Source: Sulfurimonas sp.
Lineage (GTDB): Bacteria > Campylobacterota > Campylobacteria > Campylobacterales > Sulfurimonadaceae
Direction of reading: 5' to 3'
Length of the DNA stretch: 54,885 nucleotides
Assembly: GCF_016744025.1 (NCBI RefSeq)
Contig: NZ_JADGFC010000006.1
Location: 1 to 54,885, forward strand
A model generated the notes under the pieces. That model did not search any database and was not told the origin of the DNA. It saw only the letters and a list, made by a program, of their open reading frames with translations. Shown in pieces: positions 8,414-16,876 of the stretch. How positions within the stretch are numbered: position 1 is the first letter of the stretch; the number at the start of each line of letters is the position of its first letter. The translations under genes and the position numbers were made by a program.

Positions 8414-9355
8414 ATGACAAATACAAAACTACTAGAACAATTTCGTTCATTTTATTTTAGAAATTATCCAGATGATATGGAAATTCAAATCGAGTACTTT
8501 GCCATCTTTGGTGGTCTTGGTTTAGAAATAGATACAACAAAACCAATAGCCTTTCTTATAGAAGAACATATCCTCCAAAACTTTAACTATCTCAATGAAA
8601 AAATAGAGCAACTAACATTAAACGAACCAAATAATAAAAGACTTTTAACTGCACTTGCTGTTGGAGATAGAAGAATCTTTTCTGCTTTTAATAGAGCTGG
8701 ACTAAACAATGGAAATGGTGGAGGCGCACTTAATTATCTTCAAGAAAAAGGTCTATTACAGATAGAATATTCAAGAGAAGAGTCTGCAAAAAGCTTAAAC
8801 CCAAAAGGCAAACTAAAAAAAGAGATAGCAAGACATAGAATATCTCATAAAGTTCTCTTTACTTACCCATTTATCAGATTCTGGTTTTACTTTATTAACC
8901 CACATATACAAGAAATTAAGAATGGAGATTATGAAAAATTATTTAAGAGTTTTGAGACTAAACAAAACAGTTATACAAGTTTAGTTTTTGAAGAGCTTTC
9001 CGAAGTACTACTTAACTATAATCTTCGAGATGCACAGATACTAAGTTCAGGCAGTTACTGGGATGCTAAAATAGAGATAGATATACTAACTATTACTGAT
9101 GATGATAAAGTTTATGTTGGAGAGTGTAAGTGGACTAATCATCGTGTAAATAAAAAAGAGTTACATAAACTTCAAGAAAAGTGTGAAAGATTAGAGATTG
9201 AACCTTCTCAAACAATACTTTTTTCTAAGAGAGGTTTCTCAAAAGAGTTAAAACTATCTCAGGGAAAAGATTTAGCACTTTATAGTTGTAAACATTTTGA
9301 AGCACTTGTAAAAAATGCTTCAAATACAGAACTTATAGATAATTTGTTTAGTTAA
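8414..9355 (+). CDS. DUF234-family protein with restriction-endonuclease-like fold
   Basis: The 313-residue protein resembles the C-terminal half of archaeal-type ATPases. It has an HTH-like region (residues about 60-135: LLTALAVGDRRIFSAFNRAGLN, ALNYLQEKGLLQIEYS), a linker with FIRFWFYFINP, and a PD-(D/E)xK-like core (EIDILTITDDDKVYVGECKW near residue 220). DUF234 normally follows an AAA-type ATPase domain in the same chain; no Walker motifs are present here. The function is unknown, perhaps DNA-related. It stands alone, its end nearly abutting the convergent J-domain gene. Confidence 0.7.
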   Translation: MTNTKLLEQFRSFYFRNYPDDMEIQIEYFAIFGGLGLEIDTTKPIAFLIEEHILQNFNYLNEKIEQLTLNEPNNKRLLTALAVGDRRIFSAFNRAGLNNGNGGGALNYLQEKGLLQIEYSREESAKSLNPKGKLKKEIARHRISHKVLFTYPFIRFWFYFINPHIQEIKNGDYEKLFKSFETKQNSYTSLVFEELSEVLLNYNLRDAQILSSGSYWDAKIEIDILTITDDDKVYVGECKWTNHRVNKKELHKLQEKCERLEIEPSQTILFSKRGFSKELKLSQGKDLALYSCKHFEALVKNASNTELIDNLFS

Positions 9356-9360
9356 ACTCT

Positions 9361-10164
9361 CTAACTAACTATCCGAAGTGCTGTATATGCTTCTTGTAGA
9401 AGTTGAAACTTCTGCGTGTAGTGTTTTATCATATTTGGATTTTCATGAATTATCTTATCAGGATGATAAACTTTAGCTAGTTTTTTATAGCTCTTCTTAA
9501 GTGCATCTTGACTCGCCCCAACTGGACATTCAAGTACTGTATAGAGACGCATATTTTCATCATTTGTCTGATTTTTACACAGATCACCAAAACTAAAGCT
9601 TGCATAATCACTATAAAGTTTACTCATAAAACGATTGTCATAACTGTACTGAATCTGATAGTGTAGTATATGACGTTTATTAAGAGCTCTCTCTAGTCGA
9701 GCTTTTGCCTTAAAATCACTTACATCAACGACTAAAGAGACATCTGTACCACGTTCAACATAGACTTCTAACTGAGAACGTAAATAGTTTAGTACCCATA
9801 AGTTTGGTCTATCAACTGAGATAAGAACTGTATTTTTATCATAAGCATAAAGGTTTACTTTTACAGTTTGAGGATCTTCAAGTTTTTCTAGTTCTATCTT
9901 TATGGGTTGAGTACCATACTTTAGCATCGAACGAAGAAAAAATTTATGGTCGAAGTCATGCGTTTTTGCATGGTGTTGTGAAAGTTCATTTAAAAATTCT
10001 TCTCTAACTTCAGTAAGGGTTTCATTTCTAAATACCAGTACTGCTTTTGGTAAAAAAAGCATACCGCGTGCATGATGATTTAGAAAGTCTTTCATCCACG
10101 GAGTATTTAAAGTATCAAACCCTGTAGTGATAAGAATAAGATTATTGCGAAGTACAATTTCCAT
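9361..10164 (-). CDS. J-domain co-chaperone with C-terminal J domain
   Basis: The 267-residue protein ends with a J domain (YTVLECPVGASQDALKKSYKKL...), including the HPD motif in YHPDKII that stimulates DnaK ATPase. The J domain lies at the C-terminus (about residues 205-267), unlike DnaJ. The first 200 residues are not recognised; they contain no zinc-finger CxxCxGxG repeats and no membrane segment. It probably directs DnaK to a specific client. The gene is monocistronic. Confidence 0.8.
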   Translation of the reverse strand: MEIVLRNNLILITTGFDTLNTPWMKDFLNHHARGMLFLPKAVLVFRNETLTEVREEFLNELSQHHAKTHDFDHKFFLRSMLKYGTQPIKIELEKLEDPQTVKVNLYAYDKNTVLISVDRPNLWVLNYLRSQLEVYVERGTDVSLVVDVSDFKAKARLERALNKRHILHYQIQYSYDNRFMSKLYSDYASFSFGDLCKNQTNDENMRLYTVLECPVGASQDALKKSYKKLAKVYHPDKIIHENPNMIKHYTQKFQLLQEAYTALRIVS

Positions 10165-10254
10165 AGACCTACCTTTTTTGAGATATTTTCATATATCAAG
10201 CAAAAAAAGTTCCATAAGTACTCTTTTATATACAGAGCACTTATTTTTATGTTA

Positions 10255-11862
10255 TTAAACTTTAAATTTACTCAATTCCCCAGTTAAAGTTTCTGTCATA
10301 TTATTTAAATGTTCACTTGCACTTGCAACTTCTCGAACACTGCTGGCGTTTGATGAAGCTATTTCGTTTATATTTTCTATCTGTTTGATAATGATGTCAA
10401 TTTTCTCTGCTGTACTAATATAATCATTAACAGTTTTTTGAGCACCTACTGTGCTTTCTACAATAATCGAGACAGTATCATTTACTTTATTTTCAACATC
10501 CTCAGAAGTCTCAGATATATTCAGAATTTCTTTAGAATTTTGATCCATATCTGAAGCAACTTCTATGATTGATTGAACTACTACATTTATGGTTGCATTG
10601 ATTTCTGAGAGTGTTTTTTGAGTACGTTCAGCAAGCTTTCTTACTTCATCAGCAACAACCGCAAATCCTCGACCATGCTCACCTGCACGTGCTGCTTCAA
10701 TAGCTGCATTTAATGCTAGTAGATTTGTTTGATCAGCAATATCTCCTATTACCAGTAAAACATCTTTAACCTGTGTTGTATCACGACTAACATCACTTAA
10801 TCTTGAAGCTAGTTCAACCTCTTTAGTGGAACTATCTTGAAGCATTTGAGTAAGTTTTATGATATCAACTTTTACATCTTCTAAATTATTATTTGCACTT
10901 TGCATATCTTTACTTGAGTTTTCAGCATCTTTAACAGATTCAATCAAATCATTTTGTAAATTTTTTCCCTCTAAAGTTGTTTTAGAGACAATTTGTGTTT
11001 CTTCATCTACTAGTTTACCAACCGAAACAGCTGTTTGAGAAAGTTCATTTGATACCGAAGCATTTTCATTACTGATTTTTGTAGAACTGCGTATAAGTTC
11101 TTGAAGATTACTGAGTAGTTCATTTACAGCTTTTGCAATTTGACTTAACTCATCATTTGAATAATCATCTAATCTTTTTGTCAAATTTGACTTGTCCTCT
11201 CCTATTATTTTAAGCATTTTGTGAAGTGGTGTTTTAATTGACTTAATTAAAAATAAACCCGTCAAAATAATAAGGATAGTTGCAATTGTAACGACAGAAA
11301 CAATCGCAAATTGTCCTTCATTTTTTACTTCCATTGCATTTTCTCTAAAGCCTTTTGCTTGATTTGTAGCAAATTCTTCGATTCGTTTTACTTTGATGCT
11401 GAGTTCTTTAGTCTTTTGTGCAAATTCACCTTCTAAAAGCTCAGTAGCTGCATCAGTATCATAATCTTTAGTAGACTTAATTACACTATCAATAAGCACT
11501 TTTAACTTTTTGTATATTTCTAAAGAATTATTTATTTCTGTTTTATCTCCCAAAAATCTTTCATCTATTATTTTAAAAAGTTCAAAACCTTTTTGATAGT
11601 TTTTCTTAATCAATACTTCATCTGCTTCTAGAGCGGCATCTTCTTCAAAGATTATATTTTTTAAAATAATTTGTGTTTGTAAGAGATTAGAATTTAATTC
11701 TAAAACGGAAGTACTTACTGTATATGGGTGTTTGTAGAACTTTTCAATAAGCTTTGCTTCAGTGTTAAACTTATCTATTGAAAATATTCCAACACCTATA
11801 AAAGCAACAACTATAAGGATATAACTAAATGTGACCTTTTTTACAATTGTCATAACGTCCAC
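10255..11862 (-). CDS. Methyl-accepting chemotaxis protein
   Basis: The 535-residue receptor has a first membrane helix ([18 protein letters not shown]), a helical periplasmic domain of about 165 residues of four-helix-bundle type, a second helix ([21 protein letters not shown]), a HAMP domain and a cytoplasmic signalling domain. The tip is the conserved [20 protein letters not shown] followed by [18 protein letters not shown]. It controls CheA activity in flagellar taxis; the ligand cannot be predicted. The gene stands alone. No C-terminal pentapeptide for CheR/CheB is visible (ends LSKFKV). Confidence 0.93.
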   Translation of the reverse strand: MDVMTIVKKVTFSYILIVVAFIGVGIFSIDKFNTEAKLIEKFYKHPYTVSTSVLELNSNLLQTQIILKNIIFEEDAALEADEVLIKKNYQKGFELFKIIDERFLGDKTEINNSLEIYKKLKVLIDSVIKSTKDYDTDAATELLEGEFAQKTKELSIKVKRIEEFATNQAKGFRENAMEVKNEGQFAIVSVVTIATILIILTGLFLIKSIKTPLHKMLKIIGEDKSNLTKRLDDYSNDELSQIAKAVNELLSNLQELIRSSTKISNENASVSNELSQTAVSVGKLVDEETQIVSKTTLEGKNLQNDLIESVKDAENSSKDMQSANNNLEDVKVDIIKLTQMLQDSSTKEVELASRLSDVSRDTTQVKDVLLVIGDIADQTNLLALNAAIEAARAGEHGRGFAVVADEVRKLAERTQKTLSEINATINVVVQSIIEVASDMDQNSKEILNISETSEDVENKVNDTVSIIVESTVGAQKTVNDYISTAEKIDIIIKQIENINEIASSNASSVREVASASEHLNNMTETLTGELSKFKV

Positions 11863-11967
11863 CTTTTATTTGATATACTTATATCATATCAGATAAGGAT
11901 TAAAAAACAATTAAGGCTCTAATTATGTCACAATACAAAGACATACTTTAATTAAAAACTATTAAAA

Positions 11968-12819
11968 TTATCCTTTTTGACATAAAATTTTGTACTGATT
12001 TGGCTTTCTATCTCTTATAAGTCCCCAATATTCTCTTTGTTTAGCATTTTCTTCTAAATCAAACTCAGCGTAGATTATCTCTTGCTTATCTCTAGACGCT
12101 TCTGCGATTTTTTCGCCTGTGTAATCAGTGATAAAAGAAGAACCATAAAAAGTTAAAGAACAACTCTTTCCTGTCTCTTCACCAATTCTATTTGCTACTA
12201 CTACTGGAACTGTATTTGTAGCAGCATGTCCCATCTGAACACGTTGCCAATGCTCTTTTGAATCAAGAAGAATCTCAGGCTCACTTCCTATAGCAGTAGG
12301 GTAAAAAATAATCTCTGCACCCATAAGTGCCATAGCTCTTGCACTTTCGCAAAACCACTGATCCCAACAGATGCCAGCACCTATTTTTGCGTAAGCGGTT
12401 TCGTAAACTTTAAAGCCAGTATTTCCAGGTTTAAAGTAAAACTTTTCTTCATATCCTGGTCCATCTGGTATGTGAGTTTTACGGTAATTGTCCATCACCT
12501 CTCCGCTTGCATCTATAACAACCAAAGAGTTAAAATAGCCATCTTCACTCTTTTCAAAATAACTAACTAATATAACCACACTAAGCTCTTTTGCCAGTAA
12601 AGAAAACTGTTTTATTAATTTGTTATTTTTTAGGGGAGTTGCTAATGAAAAGTACTTTTCATCCATATCTTTACAAAAGTAAAGATATGAAAAAAGTTCT
12701 GGTAAAAGTATGATTTGTGCACCATTTGCATGAGAGAGACGAACAAGAGCTTCTGCCTTTGCGACATTGGCATCTACATCATCACACATCTGCATCTGAA
12801 TAGCACTAACTTTTACCAT
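11968..12819 (-). CDS. aguB: N-carbamoylputrescine amidase
   Basis: The 283-residue protein is a nitrilase-superfamily amidase. Its catalytic triad is visible: Glu in LLPELFSYLYF, Lys in YRKTHIPDGPGYEEKF and Cys in GAGICWDQWFCE. The stretches KTHIPDGPGYEEKFYFKPG and ALMGAEIIFYPTAIGSEP are characteristic of AguB. It hydrolyses N-carbamoylputrescine to putrescine, CO2 and ammonia in the agmatine route to polyamines. Its start lies 7 bp after the ppiC stop, so the two genes form an operon. The agmatine deiminase partner is not in this window. Confidence 0.9.
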   Translation of the reverse strand: MVKVSAIQMQMCDDVDANVAKAEALVRLSHANGAQIILLPELFSYLYFCKDMDEKYFSLATPLKNNKLIKQFSLLAKELSVVILVSYFEKSEDGYFNSLVVIDASGEVMDNYRKTHIPDGPGYEEKFYFKPGNTGFKVYETAYAKIGAGICWDQWFCESARAMALMGAEIIFYPTAIGSEPEILLDSKEHWQRVQMGHAATNTVPVVVANRIGEETGKSCSLTFYGSSFITDYTGEKIAEASRDKQEIIYAEFDLEENAKQREYWGLIRDRKPNQYKILCQKG

Positions 12820-12826
12820 GGTAAAA

Positions 12827-13105
12827 TTATCCTCTAGATGTAACTTCTAGAAGGTGGTAGCCAAACTGAGTTTTAACTGGTCCGTAAAGAACACCAACAT
12901 CACCACTAAAAACAACTTTATCAAATTCAGGAACCATTTGTCCAGGACCAAATTTACCTAAATCTCCACCTGAAGCACCTGATGGACACTGAGAGTTAGC
13001 CTGAGCTACGCTTTCAAATGAAGCTCCATTTTCGATTTCTGCTTTTAACGTATTACACGCATCTTCACTATCTACTAAAATATGTCTTGCTGTTGCATGA
13101 GCCAT
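12827..13105 (-). CDS. ppiC: Parvulin-type peptidyl-prolyl isomerase, single domain
   Basis: The 92-residue protein is a bare rotamase/parvulin domain: ATARHILVDSE at the start, SGASGGDLGKFGPGQMVPEFDKVVF in the middle and FGYHLLEVTSR at the end. There is no signal peptide, so it is cytoplasmic like PpiC (Par10). It accelerates cis-trans isomerisation of X-Pro bonds. It is the first gene of a pair with aguB, and its 5' leader contains the structured element at 13120-13170. Confidence 0.9.
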   Translation of the reverse strand: MAHATARHILVDSEDACNTLKAEIENGASFESVAQANSQCPSGASGGDLGKFGPGQMVPEFDKVVFSGDVGVLYGPVKTQFGYHLLEVTSRG

Positions 13106-13119
13106 TTATAATCCTTTTC

Positions 13120-13170
13120 TGGCACTAAATGCCGATACTCCCGTGGCTAAAGCCTAAGTGGGGTATTTCA
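13120..13170. repeat. Double-hairpin element, possibly an IS200/IS605 end or RNA leader
   Basis: Two stems are adjacent: GGCA/TGCC around CTAAA, and CCC...GGC TAAA GCC...GGGG. Read on the minus strand this is CCCCACTTAGGCTTTAGCC followed by ACGGGAGTATC, which resembles the right ends and guide-RNA scaffolds of IS200/IS605-type elements. No tnpA or tnpB frame remains nearby. Since it lies just upstream of ppiC, a regulatory leader is the alternative. Confidence 0.35.
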
Positions 13171-13350
13171 CCTTGTATTTTACAATAATTTATTTAATAA
13201 CTTAAGCAATATTTTACAAATCAACTAACCCTTTGTTCAAATAAGGTCTTTATTTGTATTAAACATACATGATTTATTTAAGCTTATAAAGCTATATCTG
13301 ACAATATTGTACTTTTCATCACTTATTTAAAATTTATCGCTAATTAACAG

Positions 13351-13369
13351 AACACATTGTTGATGTGTT
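13351..13369. promoter_or_regulatory. Palindrome upstream of HEPN/Toprim promoter
   Basis: AACACAT and ATGTGTT flank a 5-base centre, located about 27 bp before the TATAAT at 13396-13401. It may be an operator for the downstream gene; it could also be a weak hairpin followed by ATTTT. Confidence 0.35.
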
Positions 13370-13395
13370 ATTTTAGTATTTAAGGTTATTATCCA

Positions 13396-13401
13396 TATAA
13401 T
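13396..13401 (+). promoter_or_regulatory. -10 element for HEPN/Toprim gene
   Basis: A perfect TATAAT lies 38 bp before the ATG at 13439, and the GAGAAGGAAT ribosome site lies in between. Confidence 0.5.
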
Positions 13402-13438
13402 GTTCGTTGAATACATGTTAGAGTAGAGAAGGAATATA

Positions 13439-14680
13439 ATGGGATCGTATACAACATTAACAATAGATGAATATCCTGTTTATTCTTCAAAAAGTTATGT
13501 TTCTGATATTAGTTATATTTTTTGTGAGTCAGATAAAAAAATATTTAATAGAAACATCAAGGATAGAAATATAATTGTTTGGGGTAATTCAAATGATGAA
13601 GATATAGAAATAGCATATGAATATCAAACTACAGTAGGTATAGCTATTGAAAGATTAGAAATCATGGGTTACTCTTTAAATAAAGCTCAAGAAGATTTTA
13701 CTAAATCTAAAAATAAATTAATTGAAGAATTAACTTCTTTTTTAGAATATCCTGACACTGCATTTATGAATAAATATTATAAATATGAAATTAAATTATT
13801 AGAAAATTCAGATTTTAATGACTTCATTAAAGCCTTTATTGAAATAAGAACAAAAAAAGTACCAAACTACAAAACAGATAAAGATTACAATCTATCAAAT
13901 ATATCAAAATATTTAATAGATGATGGTTGGTTTTTAAATTATCCTTGTAGTGAATTTGGTTTTTACTATAGAGCCTTTCTTGGATCTTGCAATAAAGATT
14001 CTTTAGTTATTCAAGATGTAACAGAAGTTATAAATGCTGGTTATTATAAACCAGAAGATGAAATTATAAATAACTTAATAGAAAGTCAAGAAAAAATAAC
14101 AATCTTAACTGAAGGCACATCAGATATTAATATAATTTCTAAATCAATGCAATTACTCCATCCTCATTTATTTAATTATTACAATTTTAAAGATTTTAAA
14201 ATTTCTAATGCGTCAGGTAGTGCAAATCAATTAACTTTAGAAATCAAAAGTCTTATTGCTATCAATCATAAAAATAAAGTTATAGCTTTATTTGATAATG
14301 ATGGAGAAGGATTAACACAAATCAATCTCCTAAAAAAAATAAATATTCCTAAGAATTTTGTTATTTATACTTACCCAGATTTACCATTGTTAGAAAGTTA
14401 TCCAACATCTAATAATAAATTCGAGAATGTAAATGGCATAGCAGGAAGTATAGAAATGTGTCTAGGAAAAGATATTTTACAGGAAGAAGGAAAGTTTATT
14501 TCAATTGAATTAAATCATCATAAAATAGCTCATGGTAAAATTATGTCTAAAAATAACCTACAAAAACAATATTATAAGAAGATAAAAAATTGCAAAAAAG
14601 ATAGCAATATGATTGAAGAATTTGATTGGAGTGAGATGAAACTACTATTAAATAAAATATTTCAAGCTTTTAAAACCTAA
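13439..14680 (+). CDS. HEPN/Toprim-domain protein, putative defence gene
   Basis: The 413-residue protein starts MGSYTTLTIDEYPVYSSKSYV, which is how HEPN/Toprim N-terminal (HEPN-Toprim_N) proteins begin. The C-terminal half has a Toprim-like core: an acidic ILTEGTSDINII segment near residue 225 and VIALFDNDGEG near residue 285, giving the Glu and DxD acidic residues that bind metal. Families with this architecture are associated with genome-defence islands, in which Toprim nucleases and HEPN RNases act on phage or host nucleic acid. The gene is strongly AT-rich and Lys/Asn/Ile-rich compared with neighbours, and stands alone with its own promoter, suggesting recent transfer. The exact activity is unknown. 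Confidence 0.75.
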   Translation: MGSYTTLTIDEYPVYSSKSYVSDISYIFCESDKKIFNRNIKDRNIIVWGNSNDEDIEIAYEYQTTVGIAIERLEIMGYSLNKAQEDFTKSKNKLIEELTSFLEYPDTAFMNKYYKYEIKLLENSDFNDFIKAFIEIRTKKVPNYKTDKDYNLSNISKYLIDDGWFLNYPCSEFGFYYRAFLGSCNKDSLVIQDVTEVINAGYYKPEDEIINNLIESQEKITILTEGTSDINIISKSMQLLHPHLFNYYNFKDFKISNASGSANQLTLEIKSLIAINHKNKVIALFDNDGEGLTQINLLKKINIPKNFVIYTYPDLPLLESYPTSNNKFENVNGIAGSIEMCLGKDILQEEGKFISIELNHHKIAHGKIMSKNNLQKQYYKKIKNCKKDSNMIEEFDWSEMKLLLNKIFQAFKT

Positions 14681-14735
14681 CAAAACCTCGTAGCTAATAA
14701 ATACCCTAGCGGTCATTCATAGCTAGAGTCAACCG

Positions 14736-16349
14736 TTACAAAACACCCTTTAAATAATCAGCAACTCTAAAAGAGTTTGCATATATTGTCCATGTGTATG
14801 GAACACTTCCACCTGTTGGCATAAAGCTGGCATCTGTAACGTAAAGATTATCTAGCTCATGTGCTTTACAGTTTATATCTAAAACTGAGCTCTTCGCATC
14901 TATACCAAAACGACAGCCACCTGCGACTAAGTTTGGTGGAGGTGAGCTTGAAACACTTGTAACTATTTCAGTTGCTCCCATATTTTTTAAAACTAGTTCA
15001 GCCTTAGATGCAAGGTGTTCTCCCACCTCAACATCTCTTTTATGTCCATAAAGATTTAAAGCACCAACTGCTACTCCATACTTATCTTTTACCTTATCAT
15101 CAATACTTACAAAAGTATGGTCTGTTGGAAGCCAATCATTAAACACTTCAAATGTTAAAACTCTTGAAGTGGTCAGAGTATTGTGAATCTTCTTTTGAAG
15201 TTTTGCTCCCCACATTATGTTGCCATTTTCATCATAAAACTCTCTAGATGTACGAGAGATAATATTTGAATGCTCAAAGAGAAAGTCTATAACTCCACCC
15301 TTATATTTTGTCCCTTCTTTTTCATACTCATACCAGTCTAGAAGTGAGCGATTGAAAAATAGACCTGGAGTCATAAGCTCTTTAAATTCTGCCTCACTTA
15401 AGTTCTCTTTGTTTATGCGACCTGTTCCAGCACCGCCTCCTGAGAAGATGAGATTTTTCCCAACTTGTCCTGAGTTATTTGCCAGACCATTTGGGAAATG
15501 CTTATTTTTAGAGTTGAGAAGAAGTCTTGAGCTTTCTATAGCCTGACCTGCAACTACAAATATCTTTGCATCTATAGAGTGAGTCTTCATATCTTTGTCG
15601 TAGTAGTGTGCTTTAGTTATTTTTTTATCATCACTGTCTAGTTTGTATACAAATGCTTCGCTGATTATCTTTGCATCACATTTTTGAAGCAGAGCAGCTC
15701 TTGCACTCCCTTTTGCCCCTGTAGCACAGGCATAACTACCACAAAAGTTAGAATATGAACAACTGTTCCTACCTAACGCAGGCTTAGAAAGTATGGCTCT
15801 TGGAGTATTTATACTTTTATATCCTAACTCCTTACACGACTTATCAAACCATTTTGTAGCACCGTTAACTGCTAAGGCTTCATAATCCATACCATCACCA
15901 GAAACTCCAACAACCTTTTTTACTTTTTCATAATATGGGTCTAAGTCATCTAAAGAGATAGGCCAGTCAACAACATTTGCACCTTCTATCTCTCCATAAG
16001 CACTTTTAAGAATGAAGTCATTTTTATGTAACTTGTGAAAGTAACCACTCATAAGGTTTGAAGAACCACCGACCATAGAACCATTCCAAAAGTTCCATCC
16101 ACTCTCGGCACCTTCATATCTTTCTATCGTTCCATCTTCTTCACGAGAGTTTATAACATGCTGTTCATCTTTGAGTAAAGGTGTAAACTTATCTCTACGT
16201 GAGACTCCAAGTTCATCTTTGGAAAAATCTTCTTCTTTGTAGTACTTACCTTTTTCAAGAACGACTACATTAAAACCTGCATTAGATAACTCATAAGCTA
16301 TAGGAGAAGCTCCTGCTCCACTTCCTACTATACAAACATCATACTTCAT
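14736..16349 (-). CDS. GMC-family FAD dehydrogenase, large subunit (gluconate dehydrogenase-like)
   Basis: I start at ATG 16349 (MKYDVCIVGSGAG): an AAGGAG site precedes it and its ATGA overlaps the stop of the small-subunit gene, whereas the track start adds 18 residues out of the family pattern. The 537-residue protein has the Rossmann FAD motif VGSGAGASPIAYEL, GSNLMSGYFHK, and the C-terminal GMC region (GGCRFGID, LYVTDASFMPTGGSVPYTW). Such enzymes oxidise sugar acids or polyols in the periplasm with a Tat-carried small subunit. The pair resembles Campylobacter jejuni Cj0415/Cj0414 (gluconate dehydrogenase). No cytochrome subunit is next to it. The substrate remains open. Confidence 0.85.
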   Translation of the reverse strand: MKYDVCIVGSGAGASPIAYELSNAGFNVVVLEKGKYYKEEDFSKDELGVSRRDKFTPLLKDEQHVINSREEDGTIERYEGAESGWNFWNGSMVGGSSNLMSGYFHKLHKNDFILKSAYGEIEGANVVDWPISLDDLDPYYEKVKKVVGVSGDGMDYEALAVNGATKWFDKSCKELGYKSINTPRAILSKPALGRNSCSYSNFCGSYACATGAKGSARAALLQKCDAKIISEAFVYKLDSDDKKITKAHYYDKDMKTHSIDAKIFVVAGQAIESSRLLLNSKNKHFPNGLANNSGQVGKNLIFSGGGAGTGRINKENLSEAEFKELMTPGLFFNRSLLDWYEYEKEGTKYKGGVIDFLFEHSNIISRTSREFYDENGNIMWGAKLQKKIHNTLTTSRVLTFEVFNDWLPTDHTFVSIDDKVKDKYGVAVGALNLYGHKRDVEVGEHLASKAELVLKNMGATEIVTSVSSSPPPNLVAGGCRFGIDAKSSVLDINCKAHELDNLYVTDASFMPTGGSVPYTWTIYANSFRVADYLKGVL

Positions 16350-16849
16350 AGTAGAGGCTCCTTCGGGCGAGGTAGACCTGAAATATGATTTAGCCAGTTC
16401 CATCCGCTTTCATCTTTGTTTATACCGTAGATAGTATCACCCAGAACTGCTTCATAAATATATCTGAGCATCGTAGATATCCATCTTTCACCCCAGTTAT
16501 AAGTTGCCATAGACTCTAGAGTTTTTTGACGTTGTACTTCATCAAGTTCAATGTATGGTTTTTTGTAAAGCTTCTGTGCTTCTTCTTCTAACCAACCTGC
16601 CCCATTTTTTATATACTGTTTTGAATCATCATCTATGCGAGAGTGAGTCAAAATAAGACTCAAATAAGCTCTTGAGTTTATCTGTGTAAAACTAGGAGCA
16701 CTAGATAAATCTCCATATAAGTCTTTTTGCGCAAGAGCAAGCGTATCAAGAGTAGATGCAGATGCTAAGAGTTCTGTTTGGGCAAGAGCAAGGGTAGTAG
16801 TGCTAAGGGCTGTCTTTTGTAAAAAAGTACGTCTGGTTTTTAAAAACAT
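16346..16849 (-). CDS. Tat-signal small subunit of GMC dehydrogenase
   Basis: The 167-residue protein begins MFLKTRRTFLQKTALSTTTLALA, a twin-arginine signal (RRTFLQ). The rest is helical and matches the gluconate 2-dehydrogenase subunit 3 / sorbitol dehydrogenase small-subunit type (YLSLILTHSRID, WISTMLRYIYEAVLGD, GINKDESGWNWLNHISGLPRP). It overlaps the large-subunit start by 4 bp (ATGA). It probably carries the signal-less large subunit across the membrane and stabilises it. Confidence 0.8.
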   Translation of the reverse strand: MFLKTRRTFLQKTALSTTTLALAQTELLASASTLDTLALAQKDLYGDLSSAPSFTQINSRAYLSLILTHSRIDDDSKQYIKNGAGWLEEEAQKLYKKPYIELDEVQRQKTLESMATYNWGERWISTMLRYIYEAVLGDTIYGINKDESGWNWLNHISGLPRPKEPLL

Positions 16850-16876
16850 GTTCCTATTATACTGAAGATAACATTA

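Larger units (their letters stand above)
13106..13438. other. 333-bp intergenic region between divergent ppiC and HEPN/Toprim genes
   Basis: No gene is seen here. On the ppiC side there are two adjacent GC-richer hairpins (13120-13170). On the right there is an AT-rich stretch, a 7-bp palindrome (13351-13369) and a TATAAT element (13396-13401) that probably drives the HEPN/Toprim gene. The base composition is more AT-rich than in the flanking housekeeping genes. Confidence 0.6.
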
